64,000 bases of DNA from Actinophytocola sp044466355 (GTDB lineage: Bacteria > Actinomycetota > Actinomycetes > Mycobacteriales > Pseudonocardiaceae): assembly GCF_044466355.1 (NCBI RefSeq), contig NZ_JBITMQ010000003.1, positions 248,001 through 312,000 of the forward strand, written 5' to 3'. The position numbers and the translations under genes were made by a program. Numbering within the stretch: the first letter of the stretch is position 1; each line of letters begins with the position of its first letter. The notes under the pieces were generated by a model. The model did no database searches and had not been told where the DNA came from. It saw only the letters and a program-made list of their open reading frames with translations. Below, in pieces: positions 35,320 to 44,824 of the stretch.

Positions 35320-35580
35320 ATGCGACTACTCAGGGTCTCAGGCTGCGACAACGGGACGTGTCCGGCCGTGTACATCTCGGACCGGGGAACGGCCGTGGTT
35401 CAGGGGACTCCGGTAGGGGCGCATGTTGAAGGGTTGGCACTCGGAAAGGGTGAAGCGGCTGTCGAGTTGCCCTCTGAGGTCGTACTCGGCGCGGTTGCCG
35501 CACTTGTGCGGTCGGACATCTCACGGGCCGCGGTGCAGCGACTCTACGCGGAACTCGGGGAGGTTCTGACGTGCTCCTAG
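35320..35580 (+). CDS. Small cysteine-containing island protein
   Basis: An 86-residue protein beginning MRLLRVSGCDNGTCPAVYIS. The CxxxxC pair and the phrase SDRGTAVVQG recur in small actinobacterial proteins encoded just before DUF6879 genes; I recognise the type but know no function. The C-terminal half is helical (ELPSEVVLGAVAALV). It overlaps the DUF6879 gene by 10 bp, so it is co-translated with it. The ATG start is taken because the frame upstream runs into the left repeat. Confidence 0.7.
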   Translation: MRLLRVSGCDNGTCPAVYISDRGTAVVQGTPVGAHVEGLALGKGEAAVELPSEVVLGAVAALVRSDISRAAVQRLYAELGEVLTCS

Positions 35581-36083
35581 ATGGTGAGCAGTTCGCCAGG
35601 CACCTCACCGGATACGAACGGTCCGCGTGGCGGTTCGAGACCCAGCCGAGCTACACCATGGCCGGAGAACAGGAAAGTCTCAGCCGTTGGCGCTCCGGGG
35701 AGCGCAAACCAGACGAGCACAACGCGGGGTGGCACGAGACGGTTCGCGCCGCCATATCGGCGGGCAAGGACATCGGACGCGTTCGCGTGGTCAGGTATCC
35801 GCTGACGGAATACCAGCGGTACCAGTTCGATTGGGGGATCCCCGGCAACATAGAAGCGGGGGAGGACATCCGAGTCCTTGACCTGACCGATGTGGAACTG
35901 GACCTTCCTGTGTATGACTTCTGGTTGTTCGACGATTCGCTGGTAGTCGATCTGAACTTCAATCCCGACGGCACACTTCTCAACGTGGATCAGCGAGAGA
36001 ATGCCGATCTTGAGATGTACCGACGTTGGCAATGCACAGCATTGGCGCATGCGGTGCCGTTCGGCGAATATGATCGAACCTGA
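35571..36083 (+). CDS. DUF6879 family protein
   Basis: A 170-residue soluble protein of the DUF6879 type, common in actinomycetes beside XRE regulators. Features are an N-terminal HLTGYERSAWRFETQPSYTM, central GKDIGRVRVVRYPLTEYQRY and a C-terminal acidic strand WLFDDSLVVDLNFNPDG. Biochemical function is unknown. It overlaps genes on both sides by 10-14 bp, forming one translational unit with the small upstream protein and the XRE regulator. Codon use is less GC-rich than that of the chromosomal neighbours. Confidence 0.85.
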   Translation: MLLDGEQFARHLTGYERSAWRFETQPSYTMAGEQESLSRWRSGERKPDEHNAGWHETVRAAISAGKDIGRVRVVRYPLTEYQRYQFDWGIPGNIEAGEDIRVLDLTDVELDLPVYDFWLFDDSLVVDLNFNPDGTLLNVDQRENADLEMYRRWQCTALAHAVPFGEYDRT

Positions 36084-36924
36084 CGATCGGCAGGACCGGA
36101 GAAATCTCGCTGAGACCCTGCGAGACCTGCGCAAGGCGGCTGGCCTGTCCGGGGAAAGGCTGGCCGCCCGCGTCGCCATGTCCCAATCCAAGATCAGTCG
36201 TATCGAGTCCGGCCGGGTCCTTCCCTCGGTCGCGGACGTGGAGCGGATGCTGAGGGGACTTGAGTCCGTCTCTTCGGACGTGGCTGAGCGCGTGCTGTCG
36301 TTGGCGCGCGTGGCCAACGTCGAACACGCCTCCTGGCGCTCCGTCGCCCGCTCCGGCATGTGGCGGAAGCAAGTCGAAATCAAGGCGCTGACGGAGTCGT
36401 CGGCTGAGGTCCGACACTTCCTGCCCATTGTTCCGTCGGGACTGCTGCAAACGCCGGAGTATGCGCGGTATGCCCTCACGCCGGTGATCGAGGGAAACCC
36501 TGCCCGTGATGTCGATCGTGCGGTCAGGGCGCGTCTGGACAGCCAGGACGCTCTGAACGACACGTCTCGCCGGTTCCATTTCCTGCTCACAGAACAGGCT
36601 GTCAGGCTGAAGCGGGCGCCATCCCCTGTGATGGCTGGGCAGTTGCGGCACATGGTCGAGGTGGCCGAACGATCGAACGTCGAGTTTGCGGTCCTACCTG
36701 GTTCGGTTCAGGTCGGTGCCAGCCCACTGAATGTCTTCGTTGCCTATGACGACCGGCTGGTGATCGTGGAACTGTTCTCCGGTGAGGTAGCCCTCCGGGA
36801 TTATCGAGACGTGTCGTATCACCTCCGTGTGTTCGAGTACTTTCGTCGAAGGGCGGTGATCGGGGAAGATGCTCGGGGTATCCTCGAATCGGTCGCCGAT
36901 GATTTCATGCGCGTTCGCGACTGA
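36070..36924 (+). CDS. XRE-family regulator with DUF5753 domain
   Basis: A 284-residue protein with an N-terminal helix-turn-helix (about residues 12-70: LRDLRKAAGLSGERLAARVA, then SQSKISRIESGR) and a C-terminal DUF5753 domain (about 95-275: MWRKQVEIKALTESSAEVRH, FLPIVPSGLLQTPEYARY). This is a large actinomycete regulator family, usually paired with DUF397 or DUF6879 partner proteins and linked to development or antibiotic control. ATG 36070 lies inside the end of the DUF6879 gene. It probably autoregulates the island through the palindrome at its left edge; that is inference. Confidence 0.88.
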   Translation: MIEPDDRQDRRNLAETLRDLRKAAGLSGERLAARVAMSQSKISRIESGRVLPSVADVERMLRGLESVSSDVAERVLSLARVANVEHASWRSVARSGMWRKQVEIKALTESSAEVRHFLPIVPSGLLQTPEYARYALTPVIEGNPARDVDRAVRARLDSQDALNDTSRRFHFLLTEQAVRLKRAPSPVMAGQLRHMVEVAERSNVEFAVLPGSVQVGASPLNVFVAYDDRLVIVELFSGEVALRDYRDVSYHLRVFEYFRRRAVIGEDARGILESVADDFMRVRD

Positions 36925-36962
36925 AATTAGAAAATGTTGCGGTTGCGACGTACCGTTCATTT

Positions 36963-37166
36963 ATGGCGACGCTGGTTGACGGCGATTCGGGACGGCGGGG
37001 TGTCCATGTGGACGGACACGACGGAAACTGGCTGGTCTGCCCTGCCGGAGGTCGCGAGTGCGCCAAGGTCAGTGTGGATCAGGTCGGCGAAGAATGGGCT
37101 CGTGACACGATCATCCGCCATGTCGAGCTACGTCATCGGCCGTGGACAGGCTCCGGACTGGGTTAG
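36963..37166 (+). CDS. Small island protein of unknown function
   Basis: A 67-residue open frame (MATLVDGDSGRRGVHVDGHD...NWLVCPAGGRECAKV) 38 bp after the XRE gene. It occupies the place where DUF397 partner genes normally lie, but it lacks the WRKSS start of DUF397. There is no clear Shine-Dalgarno; the upstream spacer is AT-rich and may hold a promoter for a near-leaderless transcript. Its stop codon TAG is the first codon of the right 52-bp repeat, mirroring the SpoU gene at the left end. Confidence 0.55.
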   Translation: MATLVDGDSGRRGVHVDGHDGNWLVCPAGGRECAKVSVDQVGEEWARDTIIRHVELRHRPWTGSGLG

Positions 37167-38167
37167 TCCTGTTCCGCCTCGTCGATCTCGGCCAGCAGCG
37201 CCGCCTTCCGGTCGTCGTCGCAGAACGCGGCGCGTGCTCCTGCTCGTGCGAGGTCGGCGAGGTCGCCCCGGCTCAGCCCGAAGTGCTCGTGCACCAGCAG
37301 GTACTCGCGGTTGAGGTCGGTGTGGAACATGCCGGGGTCGTCCGTGGCCAGCGTGACCGCGACCCCCGCGTCGAGCAGCCGCGGGAACGGGTGCTCGGCG
37401 AGGGTGGTGACGGCACGGGTGCGGAGGTTGGAACTGGGGCACACCTCGACGGGGATGCCTTCACCGGCCAGGTGTGCCAGCAGGTTCGGGTCGCGGACCG
37501 CGCTCGTGCCGTGCCCGATCCGTTCCGCGCGCAGGTGAGTGAGTGCGGACCAGATCGTCTCCGGCCCGGTGGTCTCACCAGCGTGCGGTACCAGGTGCAG
37601 CCCGCCGTCGAGGGCCAGGTCGAACGGCACCCGGTACCGCTCGCGGGGCACACCGACCTCGTGTCCGCCGAGGCCGAAGCCGACCGTGCCCGCCGGCCGG
37701 TGCCGCAGGGCCCACTCGGCGGTCGCCATGCCCGCGTCGATGCCGAGCGAGCCCGCGATGTCGAACACCCAGGCGAGCGCGACACCGTGCTGTCGCAGCG
37801 CGAGCGCACGGCCCTCCGTGAGCGCTTCGGCGAGTTCGTCGGGTTCGATGCCCATCATGATGTGCGGCACCGGCGTCACCGTGACCTCGGCGTAGCGCAC
37901 CTGGTTCGCGGCGAGGTCACGCGCGAGCCCGACGACGAGCGCGGTCACGTCCACACCGGTGACCACGAGCTGGTTGACCTTCACGTACACGTCGATGAAG
38001 TGCGCGAAGTCGGTGAACTCGTAGAAGGCGCGCAACCGCTCCCGGTCCGTCGGCACCGCCTTGCCCGGGTGGCGCCGCGCCAGTTCGAGGACGGTGTCCA
38101 GCGAGGCGGAACCCACGAGGTGGACGTGAAGTTCCGCCTTGGGCAGGCGGTCGATGAAGTCACGCAC
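37163..38167 (-). CDS. add: Adenosine deaminase
   Basis: A zinc hydrolase converting adenosine to inosine in purine salvage. The 334-residue protein has the metal motif HVHLVGS near residue 14, PHAGET with the third histidine region, GHGTS with the catalytic His, and ATDDPGMF with the metal aspartate. The GTG start (VRDFIDRLPKAELHVHLVGS) is family-typical. Its last 17 codons form the right 52-bp repeat of the adjacent island. A paralogue lies at 57874. It is divergent from the DUF4192 gene. Confidence 0.95.
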   Translation of the reverse strand: MRDFIDRLPKAELHVHLVGSASLDTVLELARRHPGKAVPTDRERLRAFYEFTDFAHFIDVYVKVNQLVVTGVDVTALVVGLARDLAANQVRYAEVTVTPVPHIMMGIEPDELAEALTEGRALALRQHGVALAWVFDIAGSLGIDAGMATAEWALRHRPAGTVGFGLGGHEVGVPRERYRVPFDLALDGGLHLVPHAGETTGPETIWSALTHLRAERIGHGTSAVRDPNLLAHLAGEGIPVEVCPSSNLRTRAVTTLAEHPFPRLLDAGVAVTLATDDPGMFHTDLNREYLLVHEHFGLSRGDLADLARAGARAAFCDDDRKAALLAEIDEAEQD

Positions 38168-38352
38168 GCCGCCATGATGCCCGAGGGCGTCGCCAGTTTC
38201 GCGCGAACGACCAGCCGCCGCCTACCACACCGCACCGACAGTTGCGGTCCGCCACCTCCCGTTTCCACCCGAGCTGTCCACAGCCCACCCACTTGTCCAC
38301 ATTCGAGGCGCCTCGCACCCCGCTTCGTCGCCCGCGGCCGCACAGTGGACGC

Positions 38353-39567
38353 ATGACGACTTCGCTCCCACACACCGACATCACCCGCCGTGACCTGTCA
38401 GCTCTGACCGCTGGCATCCCGTACGTGATCGGCTTCCCGCCGAGGGACTCACTGGTCCTGTTCACGTTCAACCGCGTTCCGGCGCTCACGCTCGGCACGA
38501 CGATGAGAGCCGACCTTCCCGCACCGGAGCACGCAGAGGCGGCCGCCGAACACCTGGTGGCCGCCGCGAAGAGGAACGGAGCGGTCGCGGCGCTGGCCGT
38601 GGTCGTGGGTGGCACCGTGGACGCGCACCGCCGCCTGGTGAACGCACTCCGGCAAGGCTTCGACGACAACGACATCCTGCTCGTGCACGCCAGCTGGGTG
38701 GCCGCCATCCGCCCCGGCGAACGGTGGCGGTGCTATCTGGATCCACAGTGCACGGGCGAGGTCCCCGACCCGCAGACGACCACCTGGGCGGCGGCCATCG
38801 CGCTCGCAGGCGACCCGACGTACCGCAGCCGTGAGGAAATGGCGGAACAACTGGCGCCGGATCCGGCGGAAACCCTTGTGAGAAGGGAAGAACTGCTGGA
38901 CGCCCACCTGCGCACACCGCAAAACCCGTACACAGAAGACGATCTGGCCGCGGACCTGTCCCTGATCACCAGAACCCTGGCCGACGCGGAGAAAACTCCG
39001 GACCTGCCGGTCCTCAACGATCGCCACCTGGTGCGCCTGGCACGAGCACTGTCCCACCAGGAAGTGAAGGACGAGTGCCTCGCGGCGGCGCTGACCCCGA
39101 ACCCTCAGGCGGCGGAACGCCTGTGGACGGTGCTCGTGCGCGCACTACCGGCGCCGGAACGCGCGGAACCGGCCACGCTGCTGGCGATGTCGGCCTACCT
39201 GCGGGGAGCGGGCACGCTGGCGGTGCTGGCGGTGAGAACCGCGCTCGACGCCAACCCGGCCCACTCACTGGCGCAACTGCTGTACATCGCCCTGACCCAG
39301 GCCGTGCTGCCCCCGGACCACCTGCGAACCCTGCTGATGAGAAGCATCCTCAAGAACGAAGGGTTCCCGGACGACCTCCTGCCCGCAGCGCAGCCCTGCA
39401 CTCCACACACACGCCCCGTTGTCGACGTCGTCAACGGCGAACTGAACACACGCACGGCAGCCACCCTGGGCCTGCTCACCCCGGCTCGCGCCACTCTGGA
39501 CCCACTGACGTCGTTCCTGCCTCCACACGCGGGAACGGAGATCAGAGCGCGGAACGGCCCCGGGTGA
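38353..39567 (+). CDS. DUF4192 family protein
   Basis: A 404-residue soluble protein with the DUF4192 start (LSALTAGIPYVIGFPPRDSL, then VLFTFN), an actinobacterial family of unknown function. The rest is helical, with repeats similar to tetratricopeptide helices in the C-terminal half (LRGAGTLAVLAVRTALDANP). There is no signal peptide or membrane segment. The 185-bp gap shared with the divergent add gene holds two DnaA-box-like sequences (CTGTCCACA at 38274, TTGTCCACA at 38293). It overlaps the convergent galE by 26 bp. Confidence 0.85.
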   Translation: MTTSLPHTDITRRDLSALTAGIPYVIGFPPRDSLVLFTFNRVPALTLGTTMRADLPAPEHAEAAAEHLVAAAKRNGAVAALAVVVGGTVDAHRRLVNALRQGFDDNDILLVHASWVAAIRPGERWRCYLDPQCTGEVPDPQTTTWAAAIALAGDPTYRSREEMAEQLAPDPAETLVRREELLDAHLRTPQNPYTEDDLAADLSLITRTLADAEKTPDLPVLNDRHLVRLARALSHQEVKDECLAAALTPNPQAAERLWTVLVRALPAPERAEPATLLAMSAYLRGAGTLAVLAVRTALDANPAHSLAQLLYIALTQAVLPPDHLRTLLMRSILKNEGFPDDLLPAAQPCTPHTRPVVDVVNGELNTRTAATLGLLTPARATLDPLTSFLPPHAGTEIRARNGPG

Positions 39568-40504
39568 ACTCCCAGGCGTCCCGAACGATGACGTCCAGGT
39601 CCACGTGCTCGGGCTTCCAGCCCAGCTCCTCGCGCGCACGTTCACTGGACGCGACCAGAGCGGGCGGGTCCCCGGCGCGGCGATCCTTGACCTCGGCGGG
39701 AATCGGGTGCCCGGTGACCGTGCGGCAGGTCTCGACGACCTCACGCACGGAGAACCCGGTGCCGCTGCCCAGGTTGTAGATGTCGTGCCGGCCGGGTGTG
39801 GCGTGGTCGAGCGCCAGCAGGTGCGCCTCGGCGAGGTCGGCGACGTGGATGTAGTCGCGGACGCAGGTGCCGTCGGCCGTCGGGTAGTCCTCGCCGTAGA
39901 CGTGGATCGCCTCGCGTTGGCCGAGGGCCACCTGCAGGACCAGCGGGATGAGGTGGGTTTCCGTGGTGTGGCGTTCGCCGTAGCCGCCCCACGCGCCCGC
40001 GACGTTGAAGTACCGCAGGCTCACGGCACCGAGCCCGTGCGCCTGCGCGTAGGAGGTGATGGCGTGGTCGATGGCGAGCTTGGTGGCGCCGTAGGTGTTG
40101 GTGGGGCGCGTCGGCGCGGTCTCGACGATCGGGATCACCTCGGCCTGCCCGTAGACCGCGGCCGTGGACGAGAACACCAGCCGTGGCGTCCCCGAGACGC
40201 GTACGGCTTCGAGCAGACGAAGAGAGGTGAGCACGTTGCCGTCCCAGTACTTCTTGGGATCCTGCATCGACTCGGCGACCAGTGACTTGGCGGCGAAGTG
40301 GAGGACACCGTCGAAGCCCTCGGCGAGCAGGTCGTCCGCGGCCTCGGCCAGGTCCGCCTGGACGAACCGGCAGCCCGCCGGCACCGCGTCAGCGTGGCCG
40401 GTCGACAGGTCGTCCAGCACGACGACCTCGTGGCCCGCCTTCAGCAGGCGTGCCGCGCACACGCTTCCGACGTACCCCGCCCCGCCCGTCACGAGCAGCT
40501 TCAC
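39542..40504 (-). CDS. galE: UDP-glucose 4-epimerase
   Basis: It interconverts UDP-galactose and UDP-glucose, closing the Leloir pathway and supplying cell-wall galactose. The 320-residue extended SDR has VTGGAGYVGSVCAARLL, the conserved FAAKSLV region, STAAVYG and YGATKLA (catalytic Tyr-Lys), and the RYFNVAGA motif. The second of two adjacent GTG codons is used because GGAG is six bases from it. It lies 17 bp after galK, last in the ideR-galK-galE run. No galT is in the window. Confidence 0.95.
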   Translation of the reverse strand: MKLLVTGGAGYVGSVCAARLLKAGHEVVVLDDLSTGHADAVPAGCRFVQADLAEAADDLLAEGFDGVLHFAAKSLVAESMQDPKKYWDGNVLTSLRLLEAVRVSGTPRLVFSSTAAVYGQAEVIPIVETAPTRPTNTYGATKLAIDHAITSYAQAHGLGAVSLRYFNVAGAWGGYGERHTTETHLIPLVLQVALGQREAIHVYGEDYPTADGTCVRDYIHVADLAEAHLLALDHATPGRHDIYNLGSGTGFSVREVVETCRTVTGHPIPAEVKDRRAGDPPALVASSERAREELGWKPEHVDLDVIVRDAWEFTRGRSAL

Positions 40505-40521
40505 CACGATCTCCGTTTCGT

Positions 40522-41811
<1,290 letters not shown>

Positions 41812-41825
41812 GTGGCCGGGGTCGC

Positions 41826-42521
41826 CTACTTCGCGCGGGCGAGCACGGCGTGCAGGACGGTGGGCGCGACCTGCGCCGAGCTGTGCTCGCCGCTGACCTC
41901 GATCGTGTTGCCGTCCCCCTTCGACGGGCCGACCTGCACGGTCTGGCCGGGCACGACGCCGACCTCCTTGAGCTCCGCCATGAGGTCGGGGTCGAGCTGG
42001 ACGTGTTCGGCGATGCGGCGGACCTCGACCTTGCCGCCACCGCGGCGCGCGACGTCGTCCATGCGGACCAGGTCGGCCTCGACCGGCGGCGCGGGCTCAC
42101 CGGAGCCCAGCTTGTCCAGGCCGGGGATCGGGTTGCCGTAGGGCGACGTGGTGGGGTTGCCGAGCAGCTTCACCAGCTTGCGCTCGACGGCCTCGCTCAT
42201 CACGTGCTCCCAGCGGCACGCCTCGGAGTGGACGTGCTCCCACTCCAGGCCGATCACGTCGACCAGGAGGCGCTCGGCGAGGCGGTGCTTGCGCATGACC
42301 GTGACGGCGAGCGCGCGACCGTGGTCGGTCAGCTCGAGGTGCCGGTCACCCGCGACGACGACCAGACCGTCCCGTTCCATGCGGCCGACGGTCTGACTCA
42401 CGGTCGGACCGCTCTGGCCGAGACGCTCGGCGAGCCTGGCGCGCAGCGGGACGACGCCCTCCTCCTCGAGCTCGTAGATCGTCTTGAGGTACATCTCGGT
42501 GGTGTCGATGAGCTCGTTCAC
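41826..42521 (-). CDS. ideR: Iron-dependent repressor IdeR (DtxR family)
   Basis: An Fe2+-activated repressor of siderophore and iron-uptake genes. With GTG 42521 as start (VNELIDTTEMYLKTIYELEE, AAGGGGAA site upstream) the 231-residue protein aligns with DtxR numbering without gaps. Site 1 ligands His79, Glu83 and His98, and site 2 ligands Met10, Cys102, Glu105 and His106, are all in place. The Cys102 identifies an iron- rather than manganese-type (MntR) regulator. The C-terminal SH3-like domain is present. It heads an operon with galK and galE, and lies about 9 kb from sigB; in mycobacteria ideR and sigB are adjacent. Confidence 0.93.
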   Translation of the reverse strand: MNELIDTTEMYLKTIYELEEEGVVPLRARLAERLGQSGPTVSQTVGRMERDGLVVVAGDRHLELTDHGRALAVTVMRKHRLAERLLVDVIGLEWEHVHSEACRWEHVMSEAVERKLVKLLGNPTTSPYGNPIPGLDKLGSGEPAPPVEADLVRMDDVARRGGGKVEVRRIAEHVQLDPDLMAELKEVGVVPGQTVQVGPSKGDGNTIEVSGEHSSAQVAPTVLHAVLARAK

Positions 42522-42649
42522 GCCGTTCCCCTTCGTCGTCATCCATGCTAGTCGCTCCGCCAGGTGGAGCAGTGAGGCGGTCACGGGCAGTGAGCGGGCG
42601 CCCGCTGCGGGACACGGCACGGCAGGTCGGGTGAGTGGAGAATAGCCCG

Positions 42650-43495
42650 GTGACTTCTCCACTCGTGTCGTGCACCGACCTCGCCGTGTCGTTGACCACC
42701 GCCGCGCCGCCGACGCTCATCGACGTGCGCTGGCGCCTCGGCGGGCCGCCCGGGCGCGCGGACTACGACCGCGGGCACGTGCCTGGCGCGGTGTACCTCG
42801 ACCTCGATGCCGACCTCGCGGCCTCGCCGGGGCCGGGCGGTCGGCACCCGCTGCCCGTGCCCGAGGACCTCCAGCGGGTGCTGCGGGCCGCCGGGGTGCG
42901 CGCCGGGCACCCGGTGGTGGTCTACGACGCGGACAACGGGTCGATCGCGGCGCGCCTGTGGTGGCTGCTGCGCTGGGTGGGCCACGACCAGGTCCGGGTG
43001 CTCGACGGCGGGTTCGCCGCGTGGGAGTCGGAGGGGCGACCCGTGACGGCCGACGTGCCCGCGCCGGAGCCGGGCGACATCACCGTCCGGCCGGGGCAGC
43101 GGCCGGTGGTCGACGCCGGCGGGGCGGCCGAGCTGGCGCGGGCGGGTCTGCTGCTCGACGCCCGCGCGCCGGAGCGCTACCGGGGTGACGTCGAACCGAT
43201 CGACCCCAGGGCCGGGCACGTGCCGGGGGCGGTCAACGCGCCGTTCGCCGCCCACGTCGGGGCGGACGGGCGCTGGCGCGCGCCCGGGGAACTGGCCGGG
43301 CACTTCGCCGAGCTGGGCGTCGACGGGAACCGTCCGGTCGGGGCCTACTGCGGGTCCGGGGTGACCGCCGCTTCGGTGCTGCTCGCGCTCGAGGTGGCCG
43401 GGGTGACGGACCGGGCCGCGCTGTACGCGGGGTCGTGGTCTAACTGGAGCGCGGACCCGGAGCGGCCGGTGGCCACCGGCGACGCGCCAGGCTGA
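42650..43495 (+). CDS. Thiosulfate/mercaptopyruvate sulfurtransferase (tandem rhodanese)
   Basis: A 281-residue protein with two rhodanese domains. The N-terminal domain is non-catalytic: the loop position has VYDADNGSIA with Asp instead of Cys. The C-terminal domain has the active cysteine in GAYCGSGVTA. GHVPGAV repeats at the start of both halves are typical. It transfers sulfur from thiosulfate or mercaptopyruvate to a thiol or cyanide; the loop form CGSGVTA is usual in SseA-like enzymes. The GTG start has GGAG nine bases upstream. It is divergent from ideR. Confidence 0.9.
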   Translation: MTSPLVSCTDLAVSLTTAAPPTLIDVRWRLGGPPGRADYDRGHVPGAVYLDLDADLAASPGPGGRHPLPVPEDLQRVLRAAGVRAGHPVVVYDADNGSIAARLWWLLRWVGHDQVRVLDGGFAAWESEGRPVTADVPAPEPGDITVRPGQRPVVDAGGAAELARAGLLLDARAPERYRGDVEPIDPRAGHVPGAVNAPFAAHVGADGRWRAPGELAGHFAELGVDGNRPVGAYCGSGVTAASVLLALEVAGVTDRAALYAGSWSNWSADPERPVATGDAPG

Positions 43496-43500
43496 CCAAC

Positions 43501-43517
43501 CTGTATACAGAATACAG
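43501..43517. promoter_or_regulatory. Palindromic operator upstream of the deacetylase operon
   Basis: CTGTATACAGAATACAG: arms CTGTAT and ATACAG around a 5-base centre. It shares the ATTCTGTAT core with the palindrome at 4177-4193 in the sdh upstream region. It resembles FadR/GntR-type operators. Confidence 0.5.
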
Positions 43518-43567
43518 TGGGCTCTGGCGACGGGCTGGGGCCACCTCGTCTCGATTAGGGTTGCGTC

Positions 43568-43644
43568 GTGAGCGGAGCTCGCGGAGCGAACCAGAAAACA
43601 CAGGGCGACCGCGAGCGGCCGCTCGGAGCCTGCGAGGAGCGGTA
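43568..43644 (+). repeat. Dispersed roughly 80-bp repeat, copy 2 (upstream of the deacetylase)
   Basis: A near-identical copy of 7303-7377, again ending in GCGAGGAGCGG immediately before the start codon of an unrelated gene. Differences are a few substitutions and a 1-base indel. Confidence 0.85.
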
Positions 43645-44820
43645 GTGAGTGTGCCTGGTTCGGTCGTGTGGGACTCCGCCTTGCTCGGGTACGACCTGGG
43701 CGGTGAGCATCCGCTGCACCCGGTGAGGCTCGAGCTGACCATGCGGCTGGCCAGTGCGCTCGGCGTGCTCGACGGGGTCGACCTGCTCGTCCCGCAGGAG
43801 GCCACCGACGAGGAGATCGAGCGGATCCACGACGCCGGGTACCTCGCCGCCGTGCGGGAGGCGCCGATGGCCGGATGGGACGTCGGGCACGGGCTGGGCA
43901 CCCCGGACAACCCCGTGTTCGACAACATGCACGAGGCGTCCGCCCGGGTCGTCGGGTCCTCGCTGCTCGCGGCTCGGCAGATCGCGAACGGGACCACCAA
44001 GCGGGCGGTCGGCATCGCGGGTGGGCTGCACCACGCCATGCGCGACCACGCGCACGGCTTCTGCGTCTACAACGACCTCGCCGTCGCCATCTCGTGGTTG
44101 CTGGACAACGGGTACGAGCGCATCGCGTACGTCGACACCGACGTCCACCACGGCGACGGGGTGCAGGCCGCCTTCTACGACGACCCCCGCGTGCTCACGA
44201 TCTCCCTGCACCAGAACCCGCTCACGCTCTTCCCCGGCACCGGGTTCGCCGACGAGACCGGCGGGCCCAACGCGCCCGGCAGCGCGGTCAACGTCCCGTT
44301 GCCGCCGAACACCGGTGACCGTGCGTGGCTGCGGGCGTTCCACGCGATCGTGCCGTCGCTGCTGGCCGAGTTCCAGCCGCAGCTGCTGGTCAGCCAGTGC
44401 GGTGTGGACACCCACCACGAGGACCCGCTCGCCTCGCTGTCACTGTCCGTCGACGGGCACCGCACGATCTACCGGACCGTCCGCGCGCTCGCGGACCAGT
44501 ACGCGGACGGCAACTGGCTTGCCGCGGGCGGTGGCGGCTACGCGCTGCTGCGGGTCGTGCCGCGGTCCTGGACCCACCTGATCGCGACCGTGCTCGACCG
44601 GGACGTCTCCGCCGACACGATGCTGCCCAGCGAGTGGACCCGCTTCGTCGACAAGATCGCGCCCACCGCCGAGCTGCCGCTGACCATGAGCGACGGCAAG
44701 AGCACCGACTTCGAGCCGTGGGACGGCGAGGACGGCGAACGGGTCGACAGCATCATCAAGGAGGTCCGGCGCGCCGTCTTCCCGCTACACGGCCTCGACC
44801 CCGACGATCCGAGAGACTGA
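43645..44820 (+). CDS. acuC: AcuC-type protein lysine deacetylase (class I HDAC fold)
   Basis: A zinc-dependent deacetylase of the HDAC/AcuC family. The 391-residue protein has the HDAC landmarks GGLHHAMRDHAHGFCVYND (catalytic histidine pair), YVDTDVHHGDGVQ (zinc Asp and His) and AAGGGGYAL near the end. In other bacteria AcuC deacetylates and reactivates acetyl-CoA synthetase. The GTG at 43645 (VSVPGSVVWDSALLGYDLGG) follows GAGGAGC supplied by a dispersed repeat. The next gene, a protein acetyltransferase, starts 4 bp later, so eraser and writer form one operon. Confidence 0.92.
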   Translation: MSVPGSVVWDSALLGYDLGGEHPLHPVRLELTMRLASALGVLDGVDLLVPQEATDEEIERIHDAGYLAAVREAPMAGWDVGHGLGTPDNPVFDNMHEASARVVGSSLLAARQIANGTTKRAVGIAGGLHHAMRDHAHGFCVYNDLAVAISWLLDNGYERIAYVDTDVHHGDGVQAAFYDDPRVLTISLHQNPLTLFPGTGFADETGGPNAPGSAVNVPLPPNTGDRAWLRAFHAIVPSLLAEFQPQLLVSQCGVDTHHEDPLASLSLSVDGHRTIYRTVRALADQYADGNWLAAGGGGYALLRVVPRSWTHLIATVLDRDVSADTMLPSEWTRFVDKIAPTAELPLTMSDGKSTDFEPWDGEDGERVDSIIKEVRRAVFPLHGLDPDDPRD

Positions 44821-44824
44821 TCCC

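Larger units (their letters stand above)
35207..37215. mobile_element. 2-kb island bounded by 52-bp direct repeats
   Basis: A 52-bp sequence is perfectly duplicated at 35207-35258 and 37164-37215. The right copy is the 3' end of the intact adenosine deaminase gene; the left copy is an orphan fragment of it. Between them lie four small genes centred on an XRE-DUF5753 regulator and DUF6879, visibly lower in GC than the flanks. This is the footprint of integration into a gene 3' end with the gene restored. No recombinase is inside, so it may be a remnant or may be moved in trans. Confidence 0.75.

Noticed and set aside
35210..37163. A recombinase or transposase inside the 52-bp-bounded island
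   Set aside because: All frames in the interval were considered; only the four small genes listed are supported and none resembles an integrase.
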